DNA from: Myroides marinus
Lineage (GTDB): Bacteria > Bacteroidota > Bacteroidia > Flavobacteriales > Flavobacteriaceae
Direction of reading: 5' to 3'
Length of the DNA stretch: 64,000 bases
Assembly: GCF_900109075.1 (NCBI RefSeq)
Contig: NZ_FNYS01000004.1
Location: forward strand, 173,057-237,056
Below are positions 48,358 through 56,991 of this stretch, piece after piece. The position numbers and the translations under genes are program-made. Each line of letters starts with the position of its first letter. Position 1 is the stretch's first letter. The notes under the pieces were generated by a model, which saw only the letters and a list, made by a program, of their open reading frames with translations, was not told where the DNA came from and searched no databases.

Positions 48358-48873
48358 ATGAGAAAAATGAAATCTTTATTAATTGCAGCTGCATTATTTT
48401 TCGGAGTGAGTTCAACTGCTGTAATGGCTCAATCTAAAGTAGCACACGTTGACGCAAGAGCTTTAATGGCTGAATTACCAGCAATGAAAAATGCTCAAGC
48501 AGAATTAAAGAAAATCGGTGAAGGATATGAGAAAAATTTCTCAACTATGATGTCTGAATACCAAACTAAGATTCAAAAATATCAAGGTGAAGCAGCTACA
48601 GCTGGTGACGCTAAAAACGAAGAGAGAGCTAAAGAAATCGACCAATTACAACAAAGAATTCAAGAGTTCCAAAATACAGCTCAACAAGAACTTCAAAAGA
48701 AAGAAGTTGAGTTAACTCAACCAATCTTAGAGAAAGCTTTAGCAGCTATTCAAAAAGTTGGAAAAGCAAAAGGATTTGAGTATGTATTAGATTCTTCTAC
48801 TGGTTCTGGAGTATTATTAGCTAATGGAACTAACATTTTAGCTGATGTGAAAAAAGAATTAGGTGTAAACTAA
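48358..48873 (+). CDS. OmpH/Skp-family periplasmic chaperone
   Basis: A 171-residue periplasmic chaperone that holds unfolded outer-membrane proteins for BamA. A signal peptide (ending AVMAQ, about residue 25) is followed by the family start SKVAHVDARALMAELPAMK and a central coiled-coil tentacle, ending with GFEYVLDSSTGSGVLLANG. A start three codons later (48367) is also possible. A terminator follows 28 bp after the stop. Confidence 0.93.
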   Translation: MRKMKSLLIAAALFFGVSSTAVMAQSKVAHVDARALMAELPAMKNAQAELKKIGEGYEKNFSTMMSEYQTKIQKYQGEAATAGDAKNEERAKEIDQLQQRIQEFQNTAQQELQKKEVELTQPILEKALAAIQKVGKAKGFEYVLDSSTGSGVLLANGTNILADVKKELGVN

Positions 48874-48901
48874 TTTTAGTTCAAAACGGATAAACATAAT
48901 T

Positions 48902-48935
48902 AAAAACCACTCTATAATTTAGGGTGGTTTTTTTA
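48902..48935 (+). terminator. Intrinsic terminator of the bamA-ompH operon
   Basis: AAAACCACTCT pairs with AGGGTGGTTTT (one G-T pair) and leads into a T run. The T run merges with the next -7 box. Confidence 0.9.
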
Positions 48936-48941
48936 TATTTG
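48934..48941 (+). promoter_or_regulatory. -7 box (TATATTTG) for murI
   Basis: TATATTTG ends 3 nt before the murI ATG at 48945, directly after the terminator. A transcript from it would start at or just inside the gene. Confidence 0.5.
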
Positions 48942-48944
48942 TAT

Positions 48945-49724
48945 ATGACTAAAAACAATCCAATAGGAATATTTGACTCTGGTATAGGAGGTACTACTAT
49001 ATGGCGAGAGATTAACCTCTTGATGCCAAATGAAAATACTATGTATATAGGTGATCAACTTTATGCTCCTTATGGTGTTAGACCTAAGCAGGAGATAGTA
49101 GAGTTATCATGTAAAAATATAGATTATCTTCTTTCTCTTGATTGTAAAATCATTGTAGTGGCTTGTAATACGGCTACAACAATGGCTATTGCAGAGATGA
49201 GAGCTAAGTATAATGTACCAATTATAGGGATAGAACCCGCTATAAAGCCTGCTACTATTTTAAGTAAGACTTCAAAGATTGGTATTTTAGCGACTAAAGG
49301 AACGATTACAAGTGACTTCTTTGCTTCTAAGGTTAAACAGTATCCTGAAACTCAGATTATAGAGCAAATAGGGTTTGAACTAGTTACTCTTATTGAAACA
49401 GGAAGATTGCATTCTCCTGAAATGATAGATTTATTGAAGACATATCTTGATCCTATGGTAGAACAAGGGATAGATACTCTAGTGTTGGGGTGTACTCATT
49501 ATCCTTATTTAATTCCTATAATAGAAACGCTAATTCCAAGTGATATTAAGATAATTGATTCAGGTAGAGCTGTGGCAAAACAGACTAGAAAAGTATTGGA
49601 AGAATTAGATTTACTTACTACGAGGAATGATCTTGGTAATAGTTGTTTTTATAGTAATACAGATGTTACTATATTGAAGAGCTTTGTCCCAGAAGCAAGT
49701 GTTGTTGAGTATAGAGATTTCTAG
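48945..49724 (+). CDS. murI: Glutamate racemase
   Basis: MurI makes D-glutamate for peptidoglycan. From the ATG at 48945 the protein has 259 residues and the family start MTKNNPIGIFDSGIGG; an upstream start at 48924 lies inside the terminator and is rejected. The two catalytic cysteines are Cys74 (VVACNTATT) and Cys183 (LGCTHYP). It ends the envelope cluster and has its own terminator. Confidence 0.95.
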   Translation: MTKNNPIGIFDSGIGGTTIWREINLLMPNENTMYIGDQLYAPYGVRPKQEIVELSCKNIDYLLSLDCKIIVVACNTATTMAIAEMRAKYNVPIIGIEPAIKPATILSKTSKIGILATKGTITSDFFASKVKQYPETQIIEQIGFELVTLIETGRLHSPEMIDLLKTYLDPMVEQGIDTLVLGCTHYPYLIPIIETLIPSDIKIIDSGRAVAKQTRKVLEELDLLTTRNDLGNSCFYSNTDVTILKSFVPEASVVEYRDF

Positions 49725-49747
49725 TAAATAGTATTGATAAAATAGTA

Positions 49748-49779
49748 AAAGAGATGAGTGAAAGCTTATCTCTTTTTTT
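49748..49779 (+). terminator. Intrinsic terminator of murI
   Basis: AAAGAGATGAG pairs with CTTATCTCTTT (one G-T pair) across a 6-nt loop and is followed by a T run. Confidence 0.9.
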
Positions 49780-50077
49780 GTTTATATTGATTTGGAGTAT
49801 TTTTTTGGGGTGTAATAATCTTTTTACTAGATAGATAATCAGTGTTTTATGGAAATTTCAAAAACTATATTAGAGGATAGAGGTATGAGGTGTTAATGTA
49901 TGCATGCATAATTGTTTGTTTTTATTAATAAATGCTTTTGAAATTGATTGATATTGCTTTTTATTTTAATAATAATGAAAAAGTAAAATTACGAATGTTA
50001 AAAATGGACTTAAATATTTGTAAAACTATAAGAACTGTATATATTTGAAATAAACGAATTATAAATAACAGTCAATT
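49780..50077. other. Intergenic region upstream of the FadL-type gene
   Basis: A/T-rich DNA with no credible gene. It holds a perfect 12-bp palindrome TATGCATGCATA at 49899-49910 and a full promoter at 50017-50047. Nothing else stands out. Confidence 0.7.
50017..50047 (+). promoter_or_regulatory. Complete Bacteroidota promoter for the FadL-type gene
   Basis: TTTG (50017-50020), a 19-bp spacer, then TATATTTG (50040-50047): both boxes and the spacing match the primary sigma consensus. The ATG lies 30 bp further on. Confidence 0.75.
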
Positions 50078-51331
50078 ATGATAAGAAAATTATTATCACT
50101 GTCTTTGCTTACTTTGTTATCTACGTCTGCTTTTGCTGGTGGATATAGAGTTGCAATGCAAGGGAATAAACAACTTGCAATGGGACATACAGGAGTAGCA
50201 GTCATAAGCAATGGTGCGGAATCTTTATTCTTTAACCCTGCTGCATCTGTTTATTCGGAAAATAAGTTTGATATATCAGGAGGGGTTAGTTACTTAGTAG
50301 CTGACACTAAATTCCAAAATAAAACTTATGGATGGGAAAATGAGACTCGTAATCCAGGAACACCTTTTTATTTATATGGAAGTTACAAAGCAACTGATTG
50401 GATGACAGTTGGTTTAGCTGTGTATTCACCATATGGAAGTAAAGTAGAGTGGGATAAGGATTGGCAGGGATCTCATTTAGTTAATAATATTGATTTAAAA
50501 GCTATCTATTTTCAACCAACTGTAGCGATTAAGGTTAGTAAACACTTCAGTTTTGGAGGGGGACCTATATTCGTAAATGGTGGAGTTACATTCAATAAGA
50601 ACTTATCTCGTAGTATGACGGATGAGCAAGGAAATAGAACAAATGTAACAGTAGAAGCTAAGAATGTAACTGCATGGGGATGGACTGCAGGTTATTTAGT
50701 AAACGTGGATGATCATTTGCGTTTAGGACTTAACTATCGTTCTAAAATTATTATGAACGAGACTAGTGGAAAGTCTAAATTTGAAAACGTACCTAGATTT
50801 GGTCAAAGTATCTTTAAAGACGGTACGATAAAAGCTGAGATGCCATTACCAGCAGAGTTAACTGTAGGGGCATCTTATACGTGGAATAAATGGTTATTTG
50901 CATTCGATTACAATAGATCATTCTGGACAGCTTATAAAGCTTTAACTATTGATTTTGTTGATAATCCAGCTATTGGTACTTCAGTAAACCCTCGTAATTA
51001 CAAAGACTCAAGTACTTACCGTTTAGGAGTTCAATATACAATGAATGAACAATTGACATTAAGAGCTGGTTGGTATTATGATGAGAGCCCTGTACAAAAA
51101 GGATACTTCGCTCCAGAAACACCACGTAATGATTCACGTGCATATACAGGAGGTCTTAGTTATAAATTTAAGAATGGTATCGGAATAGACTTGTCATTCA
51201 GTTACCTACATTTCAGTGATACTAATAGTTCTTATGATTACTATATGGAAGATGGACATAATGTGTCTTTCGGTGGAACATATAAATCTGCTGTAACTAG
51301 TGGAGGTATTGGAGTAAGCTATAGTTTTTAA
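50078..51331 (+). CDS. OmpP1/FadL/TodX-type outer-membrane transporter
   Basis: A 417-residue beta-barrel protein with a signal peptide (about 1-20, ending SAFA). The N-terminal GYRVAMQGNKQLAMGHTGVA and SLFFNPAA segments are the hallmark of the FadL hatch region. FadL-type channels admit hydrophobic compounds such as long-chain fatty acids. The next gene, an SGNH-like lipoprotein 18 bp downstream, is often paired with it, which could mean lipid cleavage and uptake; this is inference. Confidence 0.92.
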   Translation: MIRKLLSLSLLTLLSTSAFAGGYRVAMQGNKQLAMGHTGVAVISNGAESLFFNPAASVYSENKFDISGGVSYLVADTKFQNKTYGWENETRNPGTPFYLYGSYKATDWMTVGLAVYSPYGSKVEWDKDWQGSHLVNNIDLKAIYFQPTVAIKVSKHFSFGGGPIFVNGGVTFNKNLSRSMTDEQGNRTNVTVEAKNVTAWGWTAGYLVNVDDHLRLGLNYRSKIIMNETSGKSKFENVPRFGQSIFKDGTIKAEMPLPAELTVGASYTWNKWLFAFDYNRSFWTAYKALTIDFVDNPAIGTSVNPRNYKDSSTYRLGVQYTMNEQLTLRAGWYYDESPVQKGYFAPETPRNDSRAYTGGLSYKFKNGIGIDLSFSYLHFSDTNSSYDYYMEDGHNVSFGGTYKSAVTSGGIGVSYSF

Positions 51332-51349
51332 TTTAATTAAGAAGAAATC

Positions 51350-52966
51350 ATGAAAAAAAGATATTTATTACTATTACCAGCGATAGCTGTATTAGCTTCT
51401 TGTGAACCTTCTATTAAGGATGAAATTGACTCAAGTACGTATAGTGCAGGAGAGGCTAATTTTAGCTCTTATGTAGCAGTAGGTAATTCACTTACATCTG
51501 GGTTTATGGATGGGACTGTGTTTAAATCAGGTCAAAAAAACTCTTTTCCTAATATTTTAGCAGGTCAGTTTAAGATAGTAGGTGGGGGAGAATTTACTCA
51601 ACCATCTTATGAAGATGATGTTAATGATGTAGGAGGATTATTATTTACAGGAGCTCCAAATGAAGGCTTTCCGTCTAAATTGATTGTGAATATGCAGCCT
51701 GGAGCTGATGGACAACCATTAGGACCTCAGAATATAAATAAACCTGTGACTATAGAAGCTAGTAAGCAACAGAAAAAAGCATATCACAATGCTGGAGTAC
51801 CTGGAGCTAAAACGTTTCACTTAATAGCACCTGGTTATGGAAGTTTAGCAGGATTAACTCAAGGTACAGCTAATCCATACTTTGTACGTACAGCTACATC
51901 TGATAATACAACTGTGTTAGCCGATGCAATGAGTTTAAAACCAACATTTTTTACTAACTGGATTGGAGCGAATGATGTATTATCATATGCGACTTCAGGT
52001 GGAGAAGGAGTTGATCAAAATAAAGCAGGAGGTTTAAATCCAGCAGTGTATGGATCTAATGATATTACTCATGCAGGAGTATTTAAACAAGTGTATGAAG
52101 GAATTACTACTACATTAACTTCGCAAGGAGCTAAAGGAGTGGTTGCTACTATTCCTGATGTGACAGCTATTCCATTCTTTACAACTGTACCTTATAATCC
52201 GTTATCTCCTCAAGTTATTGGGGTTGACAATATCGATCAGTTAAATGTTTTTGTAGGAATGCTTAAGCAAATATTAACTGCAGCAGGTGAAGGTAGTCGT
52301 TTAGAATTATTTAGCAAGACTAAGGCTAATCCGTTGTTAATTCAAGATAAGACATTAAAAGATATGGGACCTGTATTGGTTCAAGCTATTAAAGGATTAG
52401 TAGCAAGTGGAAAATTTCCATTACCTGTTACAGATGCTGAGATAGCTTTTATCGGTGCTACTTATGGCCAAGCTCGTCATGCTACAGCTAAAGACTTAAT
52501 GTTACTTACTAGTAAGTCTCAAATTGGATTGCCAGTAAAAACTGGAAATGCTGCAATGGATTCATTCTTGAAAAAAGGGGTAACTGTGCCAATCGAAGAT
52601 AAATTTGTATTAAATCCAGTAGAGCAAGCTAATATTAAAGAAGCAACAGTTACTTTTAATACTATCATTAAAGCAACAGCAGCTAGTAAAGGATTAGCAG
52701 TGGCAGATATGAATGATATCTTAAACAAAGCCGTAGCTGGATTAAGAGTTGAAGATGGTCAGATTTATACAGCTGATTACTTTAAAGGGATGGGGAACTT
52801 AAATACAGTTATGTTCTCTCTTGATGGAGTACACTTAAATGCGAGAGGTTATGCATTTATTGCATCAGAGATATTAAAAACAATTAATAAACATTATAAA
52901 GCTAATATTCCATTAGTTAATCCTGCTGTTTATCCAGGTCCTACATTAGTAGTTGGTAATAAGTAA
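51350..52966 (+). CDS. SGNH/GDSL-hydrolase-like lipoprotein
   Basis: A 538-residue lipoprotein with a lipobox ending LASC (Cys18). Block I reads VAVGNSLTSGF, so the usual GDS is GNS; the nucleophile Ser is kept. Block III Asn is in NWIGANDVLSY and the C-terminal Asp/His pair is in LDGVHLNARGY. It is probably a surface or periplasmic esterase or lipase. It follows the FadL-type gene closely and is likely co-transcribed. Substrate is unknown. Confidence 0.88.
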   Translation: MKKRYLLLLPAIAVLASCEPSIKDEIDSSTYSAGEANFSSYVAVGNSLTSGFMDGTVFKSGQKNSFPNILAGQFKIVGGGEFTQPSYEDDVNDVGGLLFTGAPNEGFPSKLIVNMQPGADGQPLGPQNINKPVTIEASKQQKKAYHNAGVPGAKTFHLIAPGYGSLAGLTQGTANPYFVRTATSDNTTVLADAMSLKPTFFTNWIGANDVLSYATSGGEGVDQNKAGGLNPAVYGSNDITHAGVFKQVYEGITTTLTSQGAKGVVATIPDVTAIPFFTTVPYNPLSPQVIGVDNIDQLNVFVGMLKQILTAAGEGSRLELFSKTKANPLLIQDKTLKDMGPVLVQAIKGLVASGKFPLPVTDAEIAFIGATYGQARHATAKDLMLLTSKSQIGLPVKTGNAAMDSFLKKGVTVPIEDKFVLNPVEQANIKEATVTFNTIIKATAASKGLAVADMNDILNKAVAGLRVEDGQIYTADYFKGMGNLNTVMFSLDGVHLNARGYAFIASEILKTINKHYKANIPLVNPAVYPGPTLVVGNK

Positions 52967-52998
52967 AATTCTGTTTACTTTTAACAAAAAGATTAAAT

Positions 52999-53355
52999 AT
53001 GGGATTTATTGTAAGATTATTAATTACGACTGGACTAGTTGTATTATTAGCAAACATTTTACCAGGAGTACATGTGGATAGTTTCACAACTGGTTTATGG
53101 GTAGCAGTAGCATTAGGGCTTCTTAATATGTTTTTGAAACCTATATTAGTAATATTTACTTTACCAGCAACAATACTGACGTTGGGATTGTTTTTATTTG
53201 TAATAAATGCATTGATTATACAATCGGCAGCATATTTTGTAAATGGTTTTGTAGTAGATGGATTCTGGTACGCTATGTTGTTTAGTATTGTATTGACTTT
53301 TTGTCAATCTATAGTAAATGGCTTTTTGCAAAAAGATGAGCCTAGAAGAGGATAA
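52999..53355 (+). CDS. Phage holin superfamily IV-type membrane protein
   Basis: A 118-residue protein with four hydrophobic helices, with ANILPGVHVDSFTTGLWVAVALGLLN-type sequence (residues about 18-43) and GLFLFVINALII. This matches the family called phage holin family 4 or DUF-type YvlD proteins, which are chromosomal membrane proteins in most Bacteroidota; no phage genes are near. Function is not known. Confidence 0.85.
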   Translation: MGFIVRLLITTGLVVLLANILPGVHVDSFTTGLWVAVALGLLNMFLKPILVIFTLPATILTLGLFLFVINALIIQSAAYFVNGFVVDGFWYAMLFSIVLTFCQSIVNGFLQKDEPRRG

Positions 53356-53396
53356 AAAAATTAATAGTTGAAATACAATTACTTAAAAAGTTGTTT

Positions 53397-53427
53397 GGGT
53401 TGTAAAAATAATATATTTTTGCAACCC
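53397..53427 (+). promoter_or_regulatory. tig promoter inside a 31-bp inverted repeat
   Basis: A near-perfect palindrome with outer arms GGGTTG (53397-53402) and CAACCC (53422-53427) and A/T inner arms overlaps the -7 box TATTTTTG at 53414-53421. A TTG at 53391-53393 lies 20 bp upstream as a possible -33 element. The arrangement looks like an operator or an RNA hairpin at the transcript start. Confidence 0.55.
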
Positions 53428-53452
53428 AATTTTATATGTAAATACATCAAAA

Positions 53453-54775
53453 ATGAATATCACAAGAAATAACGTAGATGCTCTTAATGCAATCGTAACT
53501 ATTGAGCTTGCTAAAGAAGATTACCAAGGTAATGTAGATAACGTTTTATCTAACTACAAAAAGAACGCAAACGTTCCAGGATTTAGAAAAGGTGCAGTAC
53601 CTATGAGTTTAATCGTTAAACAATACGGTAAAGCTGTATTATTTGAAGAAGTAAACAAAATCTTACAAGAGAAATTAGGTAATTATCTTGCAGAAGAGAA
53701 ATTAGATATTTTAGGAAACCCATTACCAGTAGCTAATGATATTAACTGGGATGCTGATGTATTAAAATTTGATTTCGAATTAGGATTAGCTCCTGAGTTT
53801 ACTTTAGACTTAGAAGGTAAAAATAAAATCAAAAAGTTCAAAGTTGTAGCTGATGATGCTATGCTTGATGAGCAAGTTGAGTTTATCCAAAAACAATATG
53901 GAAAAATGATCTCTAAAGAGGTAGTAGAAGAAACTTCAGAAATGGTAGGTACTTTTGCTAACGAAGAAGAGGGAATCAACAATGAAGTTAAAATCGCTGT
54001 AAGCGACATTAGAACTAAAACTAACCAAAAGAAATTTATTGGTAAAAAAGTAGGTGACCAAGTTACTGTAAGTACTAAAGGTTTATTCGAAGATGACCAC
54101 AAATTAATGGAAGTTTTAGCTGTTGATCACGATAGAGTTCACGGTTTAGAAATCGATGTAGTATTCACTATCAACGAAATCAACGAAACTGAGAAAGCTG
54201 AATTAAACCAAGAGTTATTCGACAAATTGTTCGGAGAAGGTGTTGTAACATCTGTTGAACAATTAAAAGAAAAAATCAAAGAAGATGCTGAGAAACAATT
54301 CGCAGCTCAAGCTGATCAAAAGTTCTTAAACGATGTTTATGAGCACTTATTAGACAGTTCTTCTTTTGAATTACCAGCTGCTTTCTTAACTAAATGGTTA
54401 ATGGATGCTGGAGAAACTCCAATGACAGCTGAAGAAGCTGCTGCTGAGTATGCTAAATCTGAAAAAGGTTTACGTTTCCAATTAATCGAAGGAAAAGTAA
54501 TGTCTCAATTTGACTTACAATTAAACTTCGAAGAAATTAAAGAACACACTACTAAATTAATCAAAGAACAAATGGCTCAATTCGGTCAAATGGATCCTGA
54601 AGATAAAGTAGTAGAAGATATCGTAGCTAGAGTAATGTCTAACCAAGATGAGGTAAGACGTATTTCTGAGCAAGTAATGAATGAAAAAGTTTTAGCTTTA
54701 TTCAACGAAAAAGTAAAAGCTGAAGTAAAAGAAGTTTCTTACAAAGATTTCGTTAAGGAAATGTACGGAGAATAA
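53453..54775 (+). CDS. tig: Trigger factor
   Basis: Trigger factor is the ribosome-bound chaperone that meets new polypeptides. The 440-residue protein has the ribosome-binding N-domain with the signature NVPGFRKGAVPMSLIVKQYG (about residues 39-58), a divergent middle domain (about 150-240) and the helical C-domain. Bacteroidota trigger factors often lack a classic peptidyl-prolyl isomerase domain; this one also has a reduced middle part. clpP and clpX follow, the usual order. Confidence 0.94.
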   Translation: MNITRNNVDALNAIVTIELAKEDYQGNVDNVLSNYKKNANVPGFRKGAVPMSLIVKQYGKAVLFEEVNKILQEKLGNYLAEEKLDILGNPLPVANDINWDADVLKFDFELGLAPEFTLDLEGKNKIKKFKVVADDAMLDEQVEFIQKQYGKMISKEVVEETSEMVGTFANEEEGINNEVKIAVSDIRTKTNQKKFIGKKVGDQVTVSTKGLFEDDHKLMEVLAVDHDRVHGLEIDVVFTINEINETEKAELNQELFDKLFGEGVVTSVEQLKEKIKEDAEKQFAAQADQKFLNDVYEHLLDSSSFELPAAFLTKWLMDAGETPMTAEEAAAEYAKSEKGLRFQLIEGKVMSQFDLQLNFEEIKEHTTKLIKEQMAQFGQMDPEDKVVEDIVARVMSNQDEVRRISEQVMNEKVLALFNEKVKAEVKEVSYKDFVKEMYGE

Positions 54776-54793
54776 TATCCGAAAAAAAATAAG

Positions 54794-54838
54794 TATATTT
54801 GAGCGTCTTTCTGGCTACAGAAAGGCGCTTATTTTTTT
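54794..54838 (+). terminator. tig terminator overlapping a possible clpP promoter
   Basis: AGCGTCTTTCT pairs with AGAAAGGCGCT (one G-T pair) around a 6-nt loop, then a T run: a terminator for tig. The 5' side overlaps TATATTTG at 54794-54801, a -7 box match that could start the clpP transcript inside the hairpin. Confidence 0.75.
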
Positions 54839-54868
54839 ATTGAGTATTAAACAAAATTGAAAAAGAAT

Positions 54869-55528
54869 ATGGATTTTGGTAAAGAGTTTCAAAAGTTCGC
54901 TACAAAGCACCAAGGAATAAACAGCATGTACTACGATAAAATCGTAAGTAGCATGACTCCTTATATTATTGAAGAAAGACAAATGAATGTTGCATCTATG
55001 GATGTATTCTCTCGTTTGATGATGGATAGAATTATTTTTTTAGGAACAGCTATTGATGATTATGTTGCAAACATTATTCAAGCTCAATTGTTATTCTTAG
55101 AAAGTGTAGATAACCAAAAAGATATTAGTATCTATGTTAACTCTCCTGGAGGAGGTGTATATGCTGGTTTAGGTATCTATGATACAATGCAGTTAATCAA
55201 ACCTGATGTAGCTACTATCTGTACAGGTATGGCAGCTTCTATGGGAGCAGTATTATTATGTGCTGGGGCTGATGGTAAACGTTCTGCATTACCTCACTCT
55301 CGTGTAATGATTCACCAACCATTAGGTGGAGCTCAAGGACAGGCTTCTGATATTGAGATTACAGCTCGTGAGATTTTGAAATTAAAGAATGAATTATACG
55401 AAATCATTTCTAAACACTCTGGACAATCAATGGAGAAAGTACACCATGATAGTGATCGTGACTACTGGATGATAGCTCAAGAAGCAAAAGAGTATGGAAT
55501 GATTGATGAGGTTTTAATTAGAAAATAA
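54869..55528 (+). CDS. clpP: ATP-dependent Clp protease proteolytic subunit
   Basis: ClpP is the barrel-shaped serine peptidase that works with ClpX. From the ATG at 54869 it has 219 residues and the family start MDFGKEFQKFA; a TTG four codons upstream is possible but less likely. The catalytic Ser124 is in GMAASMGAV and His149 in VMIHQPLGG. clpX starts 3 bp after the stop, so the two are one unit. Confidence 0.96.
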   Translation: MDFGKEFQKFATKHQGINSMYYDKIVSSMTPYIIEERQMNVASMDVFSRLMMDRIIFLGTAIDDYVANIIQAQLLFLESVDNQKDISIYVNSPGGGVYAGLGIYDTMQLIKPDVATICTGMAASMGAVLLCAGADGKRSALPHSRVMIHQPLGGAQGQASDIEITAREILKLKNELYEIISKHSGQSMEKVHHDSDRDYWMIAQEAKEYGMIDEVLIRK

Positions 55529-55531
55529 TTT

Positions 55532-56773
55532 ATGGCTAAAGACGAAATGTCATGTTCATTTTGTGGACGTGCTAAATCTGATACTAATATTTTAATAGCA
55601 GGTATAGATGCTCATATTTGTGATAGATGTGTAGAGCAAGCATACGGTATCGTACTTGAAGAAGAACAATCTAAAAACTTAGGTGATTTATCTTCAGATT
55701 TATTGCTTAAGAAACCAATGGAAATTCGTGAGTTCTTAGATGAATATGTTATTGGTCAAGATCAAACGAAAAAAGTAATGTCTGTAGCTGTGTACAATCA
55801 CTACAAACGTTTATTGCAAGAGTTAAATGGTGATGACCAAGACATCGAAATTGAAAAGAGTAATATCTTAATGGTTGGACAAACTGGTACAGGTAAGACT
55901 TTAGTGGCGAAGACTATTGCTAGAATGCTTAATGTGCCTTTAGCTATTGTAGATGCTACTGTATTAACAGAAGCAGGTTATGTAGGTGAGGATGTTGAAG
56001 GTATTTTAACCAAGTTACTTCAAGCTGCTGATTATGATGTAGAAAAAGCAGAACGCGGTATTATCTTTATCGATGAGATTGATAAGATTGCTCGTAAGAG
56101 TGATAATCCATCTATCACACGAGATGTATCTGGAGAAGGAGTTCAACAAGCTCTATTAAAGCTTCTAGAGGGAAGTGTAGTAAATGTACCACCAAAAGGA
56201 GGTAGAAAACATCCTGATCAAAAGTTTATTGAAGTAAATACTAAAGATATTCTTTTTGTGGCAGGAGGTGCTTTTGATGGTATTGAAAGAATTATTTCTA
56301 AGCGTTTAAATATGCAAGCAGTTGGATATAAATCTACTGTAGAAGGAGATTTAATCGATCGTAAGAATTTAATGCAATATATCATTCCTAAAGATATTAA
56401 GGATTATGGATTAATTCCTGAAATTATTGGAAGATTACCAGTGTTAACACATATGGATCCATTAGATAGAACTACGCTTAGAGCGATTCTAACTGAACCT
56501 AAAAATGCTTTGATTAAACAGTATGAAAAATTGTTTGATATGGATGGTATTAAGTTCTCTATTACTGATGAAGCTCTTGACTACATTGTAGATAAAGCTT
56601 TAGAATATAAATTAGGAGCAAGAGGATTGAGATCATTATGTGAAGCTATCTTGACTGATGCTATGTATGAATTGCCTAGTAAAGATGAGGTAAAAGAACT
56701 TGTAGTTGATAAAGATTACACTGTTCACGCTTTGAATAAAAACTTATTGCAGCGATTAGAAGTTGCATCTTAA
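55532..56773 (+). CDS. clpX: ATP-dependent Clp protease ATP-binding subunit ClpX
   Basis: ClpX is the AAA+ unfoldase that feeds proteins to ClpP. The 413-residue protein has the N-terminal zinc finger (Cys8, Cys11, Cys30, Cys33), Walker A GQTGTGKT (residues 116-123), Walker B FIDEIDK, and the GYVGEDVE pore loop. The segment [21 protein letters not shown] is also typical. Its terminator hairpin starts 2 bp after the stop codon and is split by an IS element. Confidence 0.97.
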   Translation: MAKDEMSCSFCGRAKSDTNILIAGIDAHICDRCVEQAYGIVLEEEQSKNLGDLSSDLLLKKPMEIREFLDEYVIGQDQTKKVMSVAVYNHYKRLLQELNGDDQDIEIEKSNILMVGQTGTGKTLVAKTIARMLNVPLAIVDATVLTEAGYVGEDVEGILTKLLQAADYDVEKAERGIIFIDEIDKIARKSDNPSITRDVSGEGVQQALLKLLEGSVVNVPPKGGRKHPDQKFIEVNTKDILFVAGGAFDGIERIISKRLNMQAVGYKSTVEGDLIDRKNLMQYIIPKDIKDYGLIPEIIGRLPVLTHMDPLDRTTLRAILTEPKNALIKQYEKLFDMDGIKFSITDEALDYIVDKALEYKLGARGLRSLCEAILTDAMYELPSKDEVKELVVDKDYTVHALNKNLLQRLEVAS

Positions 56774-56775
56774 AT

Positions 56776-56789
56776 AAAAAAATAGGCTG
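56776..56789. terminator. Left arm of the clpX terminator, split by an IS
   Basis: AAAAAATAGGCTG at 56777-56789 is the exact complement of CAGCCTATTTTTT at 58560-58572. Together with the loop sequence TCCATTTGGG they formed one hairpin before the IS1182-type element landed in the loop. The hairpin also served the convergent lipoprotein gene ending at 58571. Confidence 0.85.
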
Positions 56790-56799
56790 TCCATTTGGG
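56790..56799 (+). repeat. Target site duplication, left copy (TCCATTTGGG)
   Basis: The 10-bp sequence TCCATTTGGG is repeated exactly at 58550-58559, on the other side of the IS element. It corresponds to the loop of the interrupted terminator. Confidence 0.82.
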
Positions 56800-56850
56800 A
56801 GAGCACTGAAAAAGTGAGCTATTTCAGAGTTTCTCGTTTTCATAGGCACA

Positions 56851-56903
56851 AAAAAGACGCTTTAAAAGAGGTTTAAGATAACCTTTCTTTAAAGCGTCTT
56901 TTT
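56851..56903. terminator. Bidirectional terminator at the 3' side of the transposase
   Basis: AAAAAGACGCTTTAAA (56851-56866) pairs with TTTAAAGCGTCTTTTT (56888-56903), with further partial pairing inside. It would stop the transposase transcript and also transcription entering from clpX. Confidence 0.85.
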
Positions 56904-56991
56904 ATTTAATTAAATTGAGTTAAATATATTGGAGCTTATTTAAGCATAAATAGGCTTTTTTATACGTGATAATAGAGCTTATAAGATTACC

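Noticed and set aside
52999..53355. Prophage suspected from the holin-family name
   Set aside because: The family is a widespread chromosomal membrane protein; no phage structural, integrase or lysis genes lie nearby.
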